Origin: JBMTVN01 sp046047235
GTDB taxonomy: Bacteria; Verrucomicrobiota; Verrucomicrobiia; Limisphaerales; JAHDYP01
DNA length: 38,049 nt
Direction: 5' to 3'
Assembly: GCA_046047235.1 (NCBI GenBank)
Contig: JBJOII010000029.1
Span: 1 to 38,049 of the forward strand
Notes under the pieces: generated by a model
What the model was told of the DNA's origin: nothing
Databases searched by the model: none
The model's input: only the letters and a program-made list of their open reading frames with translations
Translations under genes and position numbers: made by a program
Shown: one piece after another, positions 1-7,775 of the stretch
Numbering within the stretch: position 1 is the stretch's first letter
Layout: the number at the start of each line of letters is the position of its first letter

Positions 1-91
1 GCTATCGGTATCGAAAGCAGAAGCGCAGCTCTCTTCTTTAACAGGAGGACACGAAGAACACAGAGGCACGCCCACATCCATACTCAACGCC
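1..91. repeat. 91-bp direct repeat, copy A
   Basis: These 91 bases recur without a mismatch at 1372-1462, on the other side of the first gene. The copy starts at the window edge, so it may extend further left. It begins with the end of an ATCG-type hexamer array and contains an AGGAGGACACGAAG core. Nothing in it looks coding. Confidence 0.95.
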
Positions 92-345
92 CCCCAGCTG
101 CTAGCTCCTGCCGCGCAGCTGCGCTTCGCTCTCTCCTCTCTTCTCTCTACCCTCTCCTTGCGACCCGCCCTCGGGTCGCAGCACCCCTCTGCGCGCAGCG
201 CCTGTCCCCCAGCTCCCAGCTCCTAGCTTCCAGCTCCCGTGCCGCGGACGCGGCACTACCCTCAGCGCTCCCCGCTTGCCGCTTACCACTCTGCGCCTCG
301 CCACTCTTGCATCTCCCAGCCAAAACGTAGATAGTGCCCTAACCC
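92..345. repeat. intergenic repeat block upstream of first gene
   Basis: This stretch is non-coding repeat mosaic. It holds four 7-bp units of the type CAGCTCC at 210-237 and four units of the CGCTTAC family at 266-293. It also holds two short palindromes: TGCGACCC/GGGTCGCA at 159-180 and GTGCCGC/GCGGCAC at 239-256. No clear promoter or ribosome binding site was found before the start codon at 346. Confidence 0.8.
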
Positions 346-1257
346 ATGAAAACCACGAGCCGTTCGTTCCCCGAACTCACGGTCCTCGCAGTAAGTCTCA
401 TCCTCTGCAGCACCATCACTCTGGCCGATGTCGTCACGTTCACCATCGACCCCAACCAAAGCCCGCTCTCAGTCAGTGGCTCCCTCTCCGGTGTCACCGG
501 CAATGAACAAGGCCCCGGTAGCCTCTCCACCCAATTCAGCGGCACCATCCAGGTCGACCTCCAAACCTCCTCCATCCAGTTCACCGGCAACTCCGCCATC
601 ACTCTCCAGGAAAACGGAACCTGGCAACCCGCCCCAGGCGGAACCCCTGGCTCCGCCCCCGCCAGCCTCGCCGGCGTAGCCCAAAACTTCCTCGCCACCG
701 CCCACGGCGCCCTCCGGAATGTCCTCGTCGACCTCACCAGTGACCCCCTCAACCTCAACAACGAAACCTTCAACGCCCAATCAGTCCTCTTCTCCATCCC
801 ACCAGATGCCACCTCCGCCGCCGATTACCGGGTCACCGGACTCCTCAACGCCAGCGGCTCCCAACTCCTCGCCGGCCAAGGCACCAACGGTGTCGTCAAT
901 ACCGCCACGCTCACCACCCAAGACACCCAACTCATCCTCACCCTCCCCATCGACTTCTCCGGCACCACCACAGTCGTCAGCCCCAATGACCTCAACTACT
1001 CCGCCCAAGGCCAAATCCTCGCCACCGCCACCACCACAAAACCTCTCGAAGTCGCCGACTTCGTCGTCTCCCCGGGCCAACTCCAATTCAATATGCCCAC
1101 CGAACCCGGTAAATCCTACTCCATCCTCGGCTCCCAAGACCTCCTCGACTGGTCCACCGTCCTCCACCAGTTCACCGCCACCTCCAATTCCGAAGCTATC
1201 CAAATCGCCCTCGACCTCTTCCCCAAACAGTTCTTCCGCATCCGCCAGGATAACTAA
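346..1257 (+). CDS. secreted protein of unknown function with verrucomicrobial C-terminal module
   Basis: The function is not recognised. The 303-residue product opens with a Lys/Arg-containing n-region and a hydrophobic stretch ending near LADVV, a plausible Sec signal peptide. The middle is rich in Thr, Ser, Asn and Gly and reads like a beta-sandwich. The last 50 or so residues (PGKSYSILGSQDLLDW ... FFRI) match the pattern of a C-terminal module seen on many secreted Verrucomicrobiota proteins, also present at the end of the haloperoxidase-like protein at 8393-9877. This suggests export to the envelope or outside. The gene stands alone between repeat blocks, with a 91-bp direct repeat on each side. 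Codons end overwhelmingly in C, as in the other + strand genes. Confidence 0.85.
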   Translation: MKTTSRSFPELTVLAVSLILCSTITLADVVTFTIDPNQSPLSVSGSLSGVTGNEQGPGSLSTQFSGTIQVDLQTSSIQFTGNSAITLQENGTWQPAPGGTPGSAPASLAGVAQNFLATAHGALRNVLVDLTSDPLNLNNETFNAQSVLFSIPPDATSAADYRVTGLLNASGSQLLAGQGTNGVVNTATLTTQDTQLILTLPIDFSGTTTVVSPNDLNYSAQGQILATATTTKPLEVADFVVSPGQLQFNMPTEPGKSYSILGSQDLLDWSTVLHQFTATSNSEAIQIALDLFPKQFFRIRQDN

Positions 1258-1537
1258 CCCCCACCCCACTCTCTCCCCTCAGCTCTCCGCGCTCTGCGCT
1301 TCCCGCTTCGCGCCCAGAGTTTCGGAACAGTCCGCGCTGCATCGCAGCGTATCGAAATCGAAATCGGGATCGCTATCGGTATCGAAAGCAGAAGCGCAGC
1401 TCTCTTCTTTAACAGGAGGACACGAAGAACACAGAGGCACGCCCACATCCATACTCAACGCCTGCGCTTCCCGCTTACCCCTTACCGCTTTGCGCTTCCC
1501 GCTTCCCGCTTGCCGCCCCGCCCCCAGCACACTAGAA
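1258..1537. repeat. intergenic repeat block: heptamers, ATCG hexamers and direct repeat copy B
   Basis: Non-coding. It contains four 7-bp units (CGCTCTG, CGCTTCC, CGCTTCG, CGCCCAG) at 1290-1317, then the phrase TTTCGGAACA. Six hexamers of the NATCGN type follow at 1350-1385, overlapping direct repeat copy B at 1372-1462, which is identical to 1-91. Seven 7-bp units of the CGCTTNC family sit at 1465-1513. Confidence 0.9.
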
Positions 1538-1607
1538 CCATCAACCATTAACTCCCACATCCCATATCCCATATCCCATATCCCATCTCCCATCTCCCAT
1601 CTCCTAA
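1538..1607 (+). repeat. ten in-register heptamers abutting the MscS-type gene
   Basis: Ten consecutive 7-bp units run in one register: CCATCAA, CCATTAA, CTCCCAC, four ATCCCAT, two CTCCCAT and CTCCTAA. They end two bases before the ATG at 1610. The array therefore occupies the whole 5-prime untranslated segment next to the start codon, where a ribosome binding site would be expected; none is visible. Gain or loss of units would shift upstream signals by 7 bp steps. Confidence 0.9.
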
Positions 1608-1609
1608 CC

Positions 1610-4069
1610 ATGCTCCGCCCCCTCCCCACCACCACCCTCCTCCTCTCCCTCCTCCTCCCCTTCCTCCCCGCCCACGCCCAAACCGAAAACACCCCCTGGA
1701 CCGGCACCTGGCAAACCTACTGGCGCGGCGGCGCCGCCGTCCTCCACCTCACCCAGTCCGGCACCACCGTCACCGGCGCCTACCCCCTCTACGAAGGCAC
1801 CGTCGAGGCCAAAGTCAGCGACCGTAACCTCGTCGGCCATTGGACCGAAGCCAGCGGCCGCCACGGCTCCTTCCTCTTCATCCTCTCCCCAGACAGCGAA
1901 ACGTTCATGGGCCGCTTCGAAAGCGGTGAATGGTGGACCGGAACCCGCATCTCCACCAATACCCAACACATCGCCTCCCCCGCCGACCTCTCCTCACCCC
2001 GCGAAACCCTCCGCTCCTTCCTCCAAGCAGCCAACGCGGCCCGCGCCGGCTCCATCGAACGAATCCAGCCCGCCCTCGACGCCATCGACTTCTCCAGCCT
2101 CGAATCCGAACGCCTCGACGGATCCACCCCACTCCCCCAGGAACGCATCAACTACGCCCTCAAACTCTTCCAAACTCTCGACCTCTGCACCTTCCGCGTC
2201 TGGGGTATGCCCGACCCCTCCGAACCAGGATTCCCCGAAACCAACTCCATCTCCGTCCCCCTCCCCCAAGCCGGCTCCACCCAAACCTTTCTTCTCACCT
2301 TCACCCACGAAAACCATAACTGGCTCATCTCCCCCCCCACCACACCCGAACTCGATGCCTCACTCACATCATTGGAACTCGCCCGCAGCGGAACACACCG
2401 CTCCCCCCAACAACACCTCCAACTCAAAAACCCCCGCGATACCATGCGCACCTTCATCGAGGCCATGGCCCAATACAACCTCGGCGGTAAAACCAATGCC
2501 CTCAAAACTCTCGACCTCGCCTCCTTCCCCGTCGATGTCGAAGAGGAAGAAGCCGAACTCATGGCCTATTACCTCAAACATGTCATCGACCGCATAGGCT
2601 TCGTCCTCTACCAGGAAATCCCCGATAACCCCCAACAACCCGAACCTTACGTCCACTTCAGACACCCCACCGGGACCGTCACCATCGCCCCCTTCCCCAC
2701 CAGTGATACCAACACCATCTGGCGCTTCACCGCCGATACCCTCCACCATATCCGCGCCCTCTACTCCGCGATCGAGAATATGCCCGAGGAATCCGGCTAC
2801 TTCGACGGAACCGAATCCTCCTTCTTCCTCGTCCGTGAACAACTCCGCACCTACACCCCCTACCTCCTAAAACAACTCGGCCCCATGGAAGCCTGGCAGT
2901 GGATCGCCCTCGCCTCCTTCCTCCTCGCCAGCTACCTCCAAGCCCTCCTCACGGTCGCTATCCTCCTCTGGCTCCTCCGCCAACACCCCACCTGGACCCA
3001 AACCTTCGCCTCCAAACTCGCCCAAAAAGCCGTCGCCTGGCCACTCCGCCTCTCCATGCTCGGCCTCTTCTGGTTCACCAATATCGGCTACCTCGGCCTC
3101 CCGCAAATCGTCGCCGGCTCCTCCCGACGCCTCGCCGGCACACTCGCCATCGCCAGCCTCGCCTGGCTCGCCTACCGCGGAACCAACGTCGCCTCCCAGC
3201 TCAGCTCCCTAAAACTCGGAACCTCCGGACATAAAGCCGTCCTCTCCTCACTCACCTTCGGTATCCTCCGTATCCTCATCCTCATCACCACCTCCCTCCT
3301 CCTCGCCCAAGTCTGGTCCGTCCCCTACCTCAGCGTCCTCGCCGGCCTCGGCATCGGTGGCCTCGCCTTCGCCCTCGCCGCCCAACCCACCCTCCAAAAT
3401 ATGATCGCCGGCTTCACCCTCTACGCCGATAGCCCCCTCAGCGTCGGTGACTTCTGCCGCTACGGCGATAAAGTCGGCACCGTCGAACAAATCGGACTCC
3501 GCTCCACCCGTATCCGCTCCCTCGAACGCAGTGTCGTCAGTATCCCCAACTCCGAATTCGCTAACCTCCAACTCGAAAACCTCGCCAAACGCGACCGCAT
3601 GCTCCTCCGCACAACCCTCCAACTCCGCTACGAAACCACCCCCGACCAGCTCCGCCTCGTCCTCACCCAACTCCGTAAACTCCTCGTCGCCCACCCCCGC
3701 GTCCACCCCGAACCCGCCCGCGTCCGCTTCACAGAATTCGGCGCACACTCCCTCGATGTCGACCTCTTCGCCTACGTCACCACCCGCGACCACTCCGAAT
3801 ACCTCAGCATCCGCGAAGACCTACTCCTACGTATCATGAATATCATCTCCGACGCCGGCACCAGCTTCGCCTTCCCCTCCACCGTCAATTACTGGACCCG
3901 TGACCCCGGGAATAACCCCACCCTCACCCAACAAGCCGAACAAACCGTCCAAGCCTGGCGTAACGCCTCCTCCCTCCCCTTCCCAAACCTACCACCCGAC
4001 GAAATCCGCCGCCTCGACGGCACGCTCGACTTCCCCCCAAAAGGCTCACCCCACACACAAAATACCTGA
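1610..4069 (+). CDS. MscS-family mechanosensitive channel with large N-terminal extracytoplasmic domain
   Basis: This is probably a tension-gated channel of the inner membrane that releases small solutes on osmotic downshock. The 819-residue protein starts with a signal peptide (LLLSLLLPFLPAHAQ). A repeat-like domain follows at about residues 25-115 (TWQTYWRGG ... GEWWTGTR), then roughly 300 soluble residues. Several membrane helices lie at about 424-600. The MscS signature follows: a Gly/Ala-rich pore helix (GLGIGGLAFALAAQ) with TLQNMIAGF, then the beta-domain (VGDFCRYGDKVGTVEQIGLRSTRIR ... IPNSEF). The reading frame is open far upstream, but that part is repeat DNA. ATG 1610 is chosen because it gives the signal peptide. 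The N-terminal domain resembles the large periplasmic domains of MscK-like channels in position only. Confidence 0.9.
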   Translation: MLRPLPTTTLLLSLLLPFLPAHAQTENTPWTGTWQTYWRGGAAVLHLTQSGTTVTGAYPLYEGTVEAKVSDRNLVGHWTEASGRHGSFLFILSPDSETFMGRFESGEWWTGTRISTNTQHIASPADLSSPRETLRSFLQAANAARAGSIERIQPALDAIDFSSLESERLDGSTPLPQERINYALKLFQTLDLCTFRVWGMPDPSEPGFPETNSISVPLPQAGSTQTFLLTFTHENHNWLISPPTTPELDASLTSLELARSGTHRSPQQHLQLKNPRDTMRTFIEAMAQYNLGGKTNALKTLDLASFPVDVEEEEAELMAYYLKHVIDRIGFVLYQEIPDNPQQPEPYVHFRHPTGTVTIAPFPTSDTNTIWRFTADTLHHIRALYSAIENMPEESGYFDGTESSFFLVREQLRTYTPYLLKQLGPMEAWQWIALASFLLASYLQALLTVAILLWLLRQHPTWTQTFASKLAQKAVAWPLRLSMLGLFWFTNIGYLGLPQIVAGSSRRLAGTLAIASLAWLAYRGTNVASQLSSLKLGTSGHKAVLSSLTFGILRILILITTSLLLAQVWSVPYLSVLAGLGIGGLAFALAAQPTLQNMIAGFTLYADSPLSVGDFCRYGDKVGTVEQIGLRSTRIRSLERSVVSIPNSEFANLQLENLAKRDRMLLRTTLQLRYETTPDQLRLVLTQLRKLLVAHPRVHPEPARVRFTEFGAHSLDVDLFAYVTTRDHSEYLSIREDLLLRIMNIISDAGTSFAFPSTVNYWTRDPGNNPTLTQQAEQTVQAWRNASSLPFPNLPPDEIRRLDGTLDFPPKGSPHTQNT

Positions 4070-4113
4070 TCCCCACCACCAACCAGCCGCAGCAAACACC
4101 CTCAGTAACTTCA

Positions 4114-4145
4114 CGGATTATTGGGACACCTGTCCCAATAATCCG
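4114..4145. repeat. 15-bp perfect inverted repeat, 2-base loop
   Basis: The arms CGGATTATTGGGACA and TGTCCCAATAATCCG pair perfectly around CC. There is no T-run after either arm, so it is a poor intrinsic terminator. It lies 45 bp past the MscS-type stop codon. It could be a mobile-element relic, a protein-binding dyad, or an mRNA 3-prime hairpin. Confidence 0.85.
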
Positions 4146-4235
4146 TAACAGTGCCCTGCAAAAGCGAAGAGAACCACCCGCCTGCAGCCAATTGTACATA
4201 CCCCCCAAGCCAACTCCCACCCCACCCCAAAAACA

Positions 4236-4265
4236 GCAAGGCCGGGTCCAAAGACCCGGCCTTGC
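4236..4265. terminator. GC-rich stem-loop, probable terminator
   Basis: A 13-bp perfect stem (GCAAGGCCGGGTC / GACCCGGCCTTGC) encloses the loop CAAA. On the + strand it is preceded by an A-run and not followed by T. Read on the - strand the stem is followed by TGTTTTTGG, which is terminator-like. It lies between the MscS-type gene and the flavoprotein gene, both on the + strand, so it most likely closes MscS transcription as a hairpin. Direction is uncertain. Confidence 0.6.
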
Positions 4266-4636
4266 CGTAAACACTTGAGAACTTCTTTCGAAATTCTTGT
4301 CGCTAACAGTGCGGCGCCGCAGATTTACGCCTTACTACACACACAGAACTGCATTTCTGCACCAACGACGTCCCAACCATACCAAAATCCCCCACCCCCA
4401 CCAGTCACCAGTACTGGGGACACCCATACCCACGTCCCGGCGCAACCGCGCCGACCATCCATCCCAAACTCCAGGCCTCCGCGCTCAGCACCTTCATTCA
4501 TGTATGGCTGCGTTCATGCGGCTTTCCCCCGGAACAGCCTTCACACTCCCCTTCAGCTCGCTTACCCCTTCCCGCTTCGCGCCAACCGCTTGCCGCTTGC
4601 CGCTTACCCAAACAACCATTACCCCTAAACCCACAC
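4266..4636. repeat. intergenic stretch with 27-bp dispersed repeat and heptamers
   Basis: No gene is visible. A 27-bp element at 4495-4521 (CATTCATGTATGGCTGCG, then TTCATGCGG) recurs at 6702-6728 with one mismatch. Seven 7-bp units of the CGCTTNC family occupy 4559-4607, ending 29 bp before the next start codon. A GCGGCGCCGC palindrome lies at 4311-4320. Confidence 0.8.
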
Positions 4637-5866
4637 ATGGCACCCAACCATATCCTCATCATCGGCGCAGGCGCAGCCGGTGTCTTCGCTGCCGCCAACG
4701 CCGCAGAACTCAACCCCTCAGCCACCATCACGCTCATCGAAAAATCCCCCTCCCCACTCGCCAAAGTCCGTATCTCCGGCGGCGGCCGCTGCAATGTCAC
4801 CCACGCCTGCTTCGACCCCCGCACCCTCAGCGATCGCTACCCCCGCGGCGGTAAAGCCCTCATCAGCCCCTTCCACCTCTTCCAACCCCAGCACACCATC
4901 CAATGGTTCGAATCCCATGGCGTCCCCCTCAAAACCGAAAAAGACGGACGCATCTTCCCCACCTCCAATTCCTCCCAGTCCATCATCGACGCCCTCCTCC
5001 TCGCCTGCCGCAAAAACCACGTCCAACTCCTCACCCAAAAAGAAGTCACCCGCATCACCCCACAACCCGATTCCACCTTCAAAATCACCCTCGCCACCGG
5101 TGAATCCAACTCCTGCTCCAAACTCCTCATCGCCACCGGCGGACTCCAAAACACCCGCCTGCAAGACATGGTCTCCCAACTCGGTCACACTATCCACCCC
5201 CCAGTCCCCTCCCTCTTCACCTTCAATATCCCCACCCCCTGGATCCATCACCTCGCCGGCGTCTCCATCCCCCAAGCCCAAGTCTCCATCCCCCAAACCA
5301 AACTCAAGGAAACCGGCCCCCTCCTCCTCACCCATTGGGGCCTCAGCGGCCCCGCCATCCTAAAACTCTCCGCCTGGGGCGCCCGCCAACTCCACCAACT
5401 CAATTACCAGTTCGAACTCCTCGTCGATTGGCTCCCCCACCTCCCCACGGACCAACTCACCCAGGAAATCCAGCAACGCCGTACCCAACACCCCGCCAAA
5501 TCCATCGCCAACCTCCCCATCCAACCCATCCCCCAACGCCTCTGGACCCAACTCGTCCAAGAATCCCAAATCCCCCAAAACACCCGCTGGTCCGAACTCT
5601 CCAAACACCACCTCCATTCCCTCCTCCATACCCTCAAACACACCCCTCTCCAAACCTCAGGCAAAAGCACCAATAAAGACGAATTCGTCACCTGCGGCGG
5701 CGTCGCCCTCAATGAAATCAACTTCAAAACCATGGAAAGCAAACTCCTCAATAACCTCCACTTCGCCGGCGAAACTCTCGATATCGACGGCATCACCGGT
5801 GGCTTCAACTTCCAAGCCGCCTGGACCACCGCCCACCTCGCCGCCCACCACATGTCCTCCACCTAA
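4637..5866 (+). CDS. NAD(P)/FAD-dependent oxidoreductase, BaiN/HI0933 (YhiN) family
   Basis: This is a cytoplasmic flavoprotein of the HI0933/BaiN family, whose members are annotated as aminoacetone-oxidase-like or bile-acid-reductase-like; the substrate here is unknown. The 409-residue length is typical. An N-terminal Rossmann dinucleotide-binding motif GAGAAG lies at 10-15, with a Glu at the end of strand 2 (LIEK). The family signature GGGRCN is at 48-53. The C-terminal FAD-contacting motif is GETLDIDGITGGFNFQ. The middle contains the conserved LLTHWGLSGPAIL segment. The gene is single, and its stop overlaps the end of the convergent cupin gene by 4 bp. No Shine-Dalgarno sequence is obvious upstream. 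Confidence 0.92.
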   Translation: MAPNHILIIGAGAAGVFAAANAAELNPSATITLIEKSPSPLAKVRISGGGRCNVTHACFDPRTLSDRYPRGGKALISPFHLFQPQHTIQWFESHGVPLKTEKDGRIFPTSNSSQSIIDALLLACRKNHVQLLTQKEVTRITPQPDSTFKITLATGESNSCSKLLIATGGLQNTRLQDMVSQLGHTIHPPVPSLFTFNIPTPWIHHLAGVSIPQAQVSIPQTKLKETGPLLLTHWGLSGPAILKLSAWGARQLHQLNYQFELLVDWLPHLPTDQLTQEIQQRRTQHPAKSIANLPIQPIPQRLWTQLVQESQIPQNTRWSELSKHHLHSLLHTLKHTPLQTSGKSTNKDEFVTCGGVALNEINFKTMESKLLNNLHFAGETLDIDGITGGFNFQAAWTTAHLAAHHMSST

Positions 5867-6309
5867 CCCTTAACTAAACGCCCCAAGTCCGGCCTCACCC
5901 CCACTAACCTCCGCCCCGCCTCCAACCCCAAACTCATCAACTCAAAATCCGCAAACTCAAACCCCGGCGCCACCGTGCACCCCACCATCACCTCCAACCC
6001 CACCGGCTCCGCCGCCTGCCACCAACCCGACCGCACCACATGACAAAACTCCCCCGACCCAGCCGATAACACCACCTCCTCCACACCCAACGATACCCCG
6101 TCCCATAACCATAACCTCACCCCGTCCCCACGATATAAACTCCAGACCTCATCACTCCTCAGCCGATGAAAATGACTCACCTCACCCATACCTAAATGAA
6201 AATAAATGTGGGTCATCGCTACCCGCCCCCCCACCTCTGGCGAACGATATACCTCCAGAAATCGCCCACCCTCCGGATGCTCCGTAAAACCCCTCAAATC
6301 ACCCTTCAT
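5863..6309 (-). CDS. cupin domain protein, DUF985 (cupin_5) family
   Basis: A 148-residue single-domain cupin. It shows the DUF985 landmarks in order: EHPEGGRFLEVYRS near the start, a metal-site strand SHFHRLRSDEVW at about 56-67, the turn Y-x-G-x-G-V-x-L-W, and the closing VGCTVAPGFEFADFEL. Family members are small beta-barrels of unclear catalytic role, sometimes suggested to act on sugars. Its start overlaps the stop of the rhamnose mutarotase gene by 4 bp (ATGA), so the two are almost certainly co-translated. That context suggests a role in sugar handling, which is inference. Confidence 0.9.
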   Translation of the reverse strand: MKGDLRGFTEHPEGGRFLEVYRSPEVGGRVAMTHIYFHLGMGEVSHFHRLRSDEVWSLYRGDGVRLWLWDGVSLGVEEVVLSAGSGEFCHVVRSGWWQAAEPVGLEVMVGCTVAPGFEFADFELMSLGLEAGRRLVGVRPDLGRLVKG

Positions 6310-6632
6310 CCCCTCACCCCCTCCAAATGAAAGACCTCCGTCAGCCGCCGCTCCACCGGACTGTCATCCGCATTCGCCGGCATCACCTCCCGCATATAGC
6401 GCCACCAACGCCGACAAACCTCCGTCCCAGCTATCGCTAACCACCGCTCCTCACTCTCCACCTCCGCGTATGCAAATAACTGCCGCGTCTCCGAATCCAA
6501 AAAAATCGAATAACTCACCACACCGTGCTCCCTCAATACCCCCTCCAAATCCGGCCAAATCGGATTGTGCCGACGCTCATACTCCCCCTCACAACCCGCA
6601 TCCACCGACATCACAAACGCCTTCCGTATCAT
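6306..6632 (-). CDS. rhaM: L-rhamnose mutarotase
   Basis: RhaM interconverts the alpha and beta anomers of L-rhamnose in the cytoplasm, feeding the beta form to downstream isomerase. The 108-residue length fits the family. Visible landmarks are R-K-A-F-V-M at the start, the E-Y-E-R-R-H-N-P-I-W-P-D-L segment with the active-site Tyr and His region, YSIFLD, LFAYAEVE, and the tryptophan pair in CRRWWRYM followed by M-P-A-N. No other rhamnose catabolic gene is in the window. The gene leads a two-gene operon with the DUF985 cupin. Activity on a related deoxysugar such as L-fucose is possible. Confidence 0.92.
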   Translation of the reverse strand: MIRKAFVMSVDAGCEGEYERRHNPIWPDLEGVLREHGVVSYSIFLDSETRQLFAYAEVESEERWLAIAGTEVCRRWWRYMREVMPANADDSPVERRLTEVFHLEGVRG

Positions 6633-7143
6633 GCCATGACCCTAACCAAACCAGCCCGAACACCAAGCCCGCAAAAATACCACCACCTCGCTTTGCTTCC
6701 CCATTCACGTATGGCTGCGTTCATGCGGATATCCCCACAGACCCCTCCGGTGTTCCCGAGTTTCGGTGTTTCGGAACATGAACCGGAGCACGCCTCAGCA
6801 GAGCACTACCACGCTATAGAATTCACGATCGCCAACCATACAACACTCTCCTCTCTCCACTCTCCTCTCCCCCTGCGGTCCGCCGCGCGGACCGCAATCA
6901 ACCGTATGAATAGTCCTCACATGAATACACTCACTTCCCCAAGTCCACTCCATGCGGCTGAATCCAAATCGCTATCGACATCGGTATCGAGCGCGCCTCC
7001 AGCGCGTGTAGCCAGGACGCCGTAGAGAGAAAACAGTGGCTCAGCGCTTCCCGCTTCCCGCCCAAACCTCAGCCCTTCCGCCGCCGTCCTTCGGACTATG
7101 GCGGACAGGCAGCCCTCTGCGCTTGCCGCTTCCCGCTCTGCCC
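6633..7143. repeat. 500-bp intergenic repeat mosaic
   Basis: Non-coding repeat block. It contains the 27-bp dispersed element (6702-6728, partner at 4495-4521), a TTTCGGTGTTTCGGAACA phrase, and the palindrome TGCGGTCCG/CGGACCGCA at 6874-6896 (relatives at 14688-14710 and 36226-36248). An ATCG hexamer composite at 6967-7040 shares its tail GTAGAGAGAAAACAGTGGC with 36103-36208. Three heptamers lie at 7045-7065, and a GTCCTTCGGAC hairpin lies near 7085. The heptamers at 7120-7154 run into the end of the next gene. Confidence 0.85.
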
Positions 7144-7752
7144 TTACCGCTCCTTGCCCAACACCTCCCCCAATAACTCTTTCTCCTCCTCGCTATACTC
7201 CAATCCCAACGCCGCCTCCCGCCCCAACTCCGACATCTTCCGCCACGTCTTCTGCAAAATACTCACCAGCTTCTCCCTCTCAGTCTTCCGCATCAAGTCT
7301 GCCAACTGAAACTGTAACGTCACCAAACACAACGCATCCTCCAAGACCTGCACCTCCGCATCCCGACCCAACCCCTGCTTCAAGTTCAAAGCCCGAACCC
7401 GATCAATCAACTCCTCCCCATACCCCGCCGCAGCCAAGATCTCCCCCGACTTCCGCGCATGTAACTGCTTCAAATCCGCCCGCCACTTCAAATATCCCGC
7501 CCGGTCCATCGGATACCCACTCCGCGGACTCTCCCACCGGCAAATATGCTGTGACCTCGCTGCCAATCGCAAAGCCTCCGAGGCCCCGGGACTCAACCGC
7601 TCCACCCACCCCACCACCCGATGCGAATAAAACAACTCATACGGCACACGCTCCCCCCCACACTCAATCCATCTCGGATCACCCGCATTCACCGCATCAA
7701 TGCGCCGCACCGCCTCCTCATACCGATCCACAACATCACCCGCTTCACTCAT
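7144..7752 (-). CDS. DUF4202 domain protein
   Basis: The 202-residue product matches the DUF4202 family: I-D-x-x-N, then PYELFYSHRV, a helix with AARSQHICRWE-PRSGYPMDRAGYLKWR, and an EDALCLVTLQFQL segment. The regularly spaced His, Glu, Asp and Arg residues suggest a metal-dependent HD-like fold, but no reaction is established. ATG 7752 is chosen because GGAGGAG stands 7 bases upstream. An ATG at 7776 overlapping the upstream stop as ATGA is the alternative. It forms an operon with the MEKHLA gene. Its stop codon lies inside a CGCTTAC-type heptamer array, which supplies the last residues. Confidence 0.88.
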   Translation of the reverse strand: MSEAGDVVDRYEEAVRRIDAVNAGDPRWIECGGERVPYELFYSHRVVGWVERLSPGASEALRLAARSQHICRWESPRSGYPMDRAGYLKWRADLKQLHARKSGEILAAAGYGEELIDRVRALNLKQGLGRDAEVQVLEDALCLVTLQFQLADLMRKTEREKLVSILQKTWRKMSELGREAALGLEYSEEEKELLGEVLGKER

Positions 7753-7775
7753 TCGCTCAACTCCTCCACACTCCA

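Noticed and set aside
1465..1513. Tandem heptamers considered as a CRISPR array or protein-coding repeat
   Set aside because: The units are 7 bp without spacers, in several frames, and no cas gene or coding signal is present.
719..1609. Long upstream open frame joined to the MscS-type gene
   Set aside because: It overlaps the secreted-protein gene in another frame and runs through repeats. The signal peptide at 1610 gives a natural start.
2152..2562. Long Gly/Val/Glu-rich or Pro/Ser-rich frames opposite most genes
   Set aside because: The extreme strand composition removes stop codons from antisense frames. They lack motifs, ribosome sites and sensible composition.
4114..4145. 15-bp inverted repeat as an intrinsic terminator
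   Set aside because: No T-run follows either arm. The stem at 4236-4265 is the better candidate.
6629..6724. A 31-residue reading frame (MNAAIREW...) before rhaM
   Set aside because: It lacks a convincing ribosome site, and its sister copy at 4518 stops after seven residues. It is reported only as part of a repeat finding, not as a gene.
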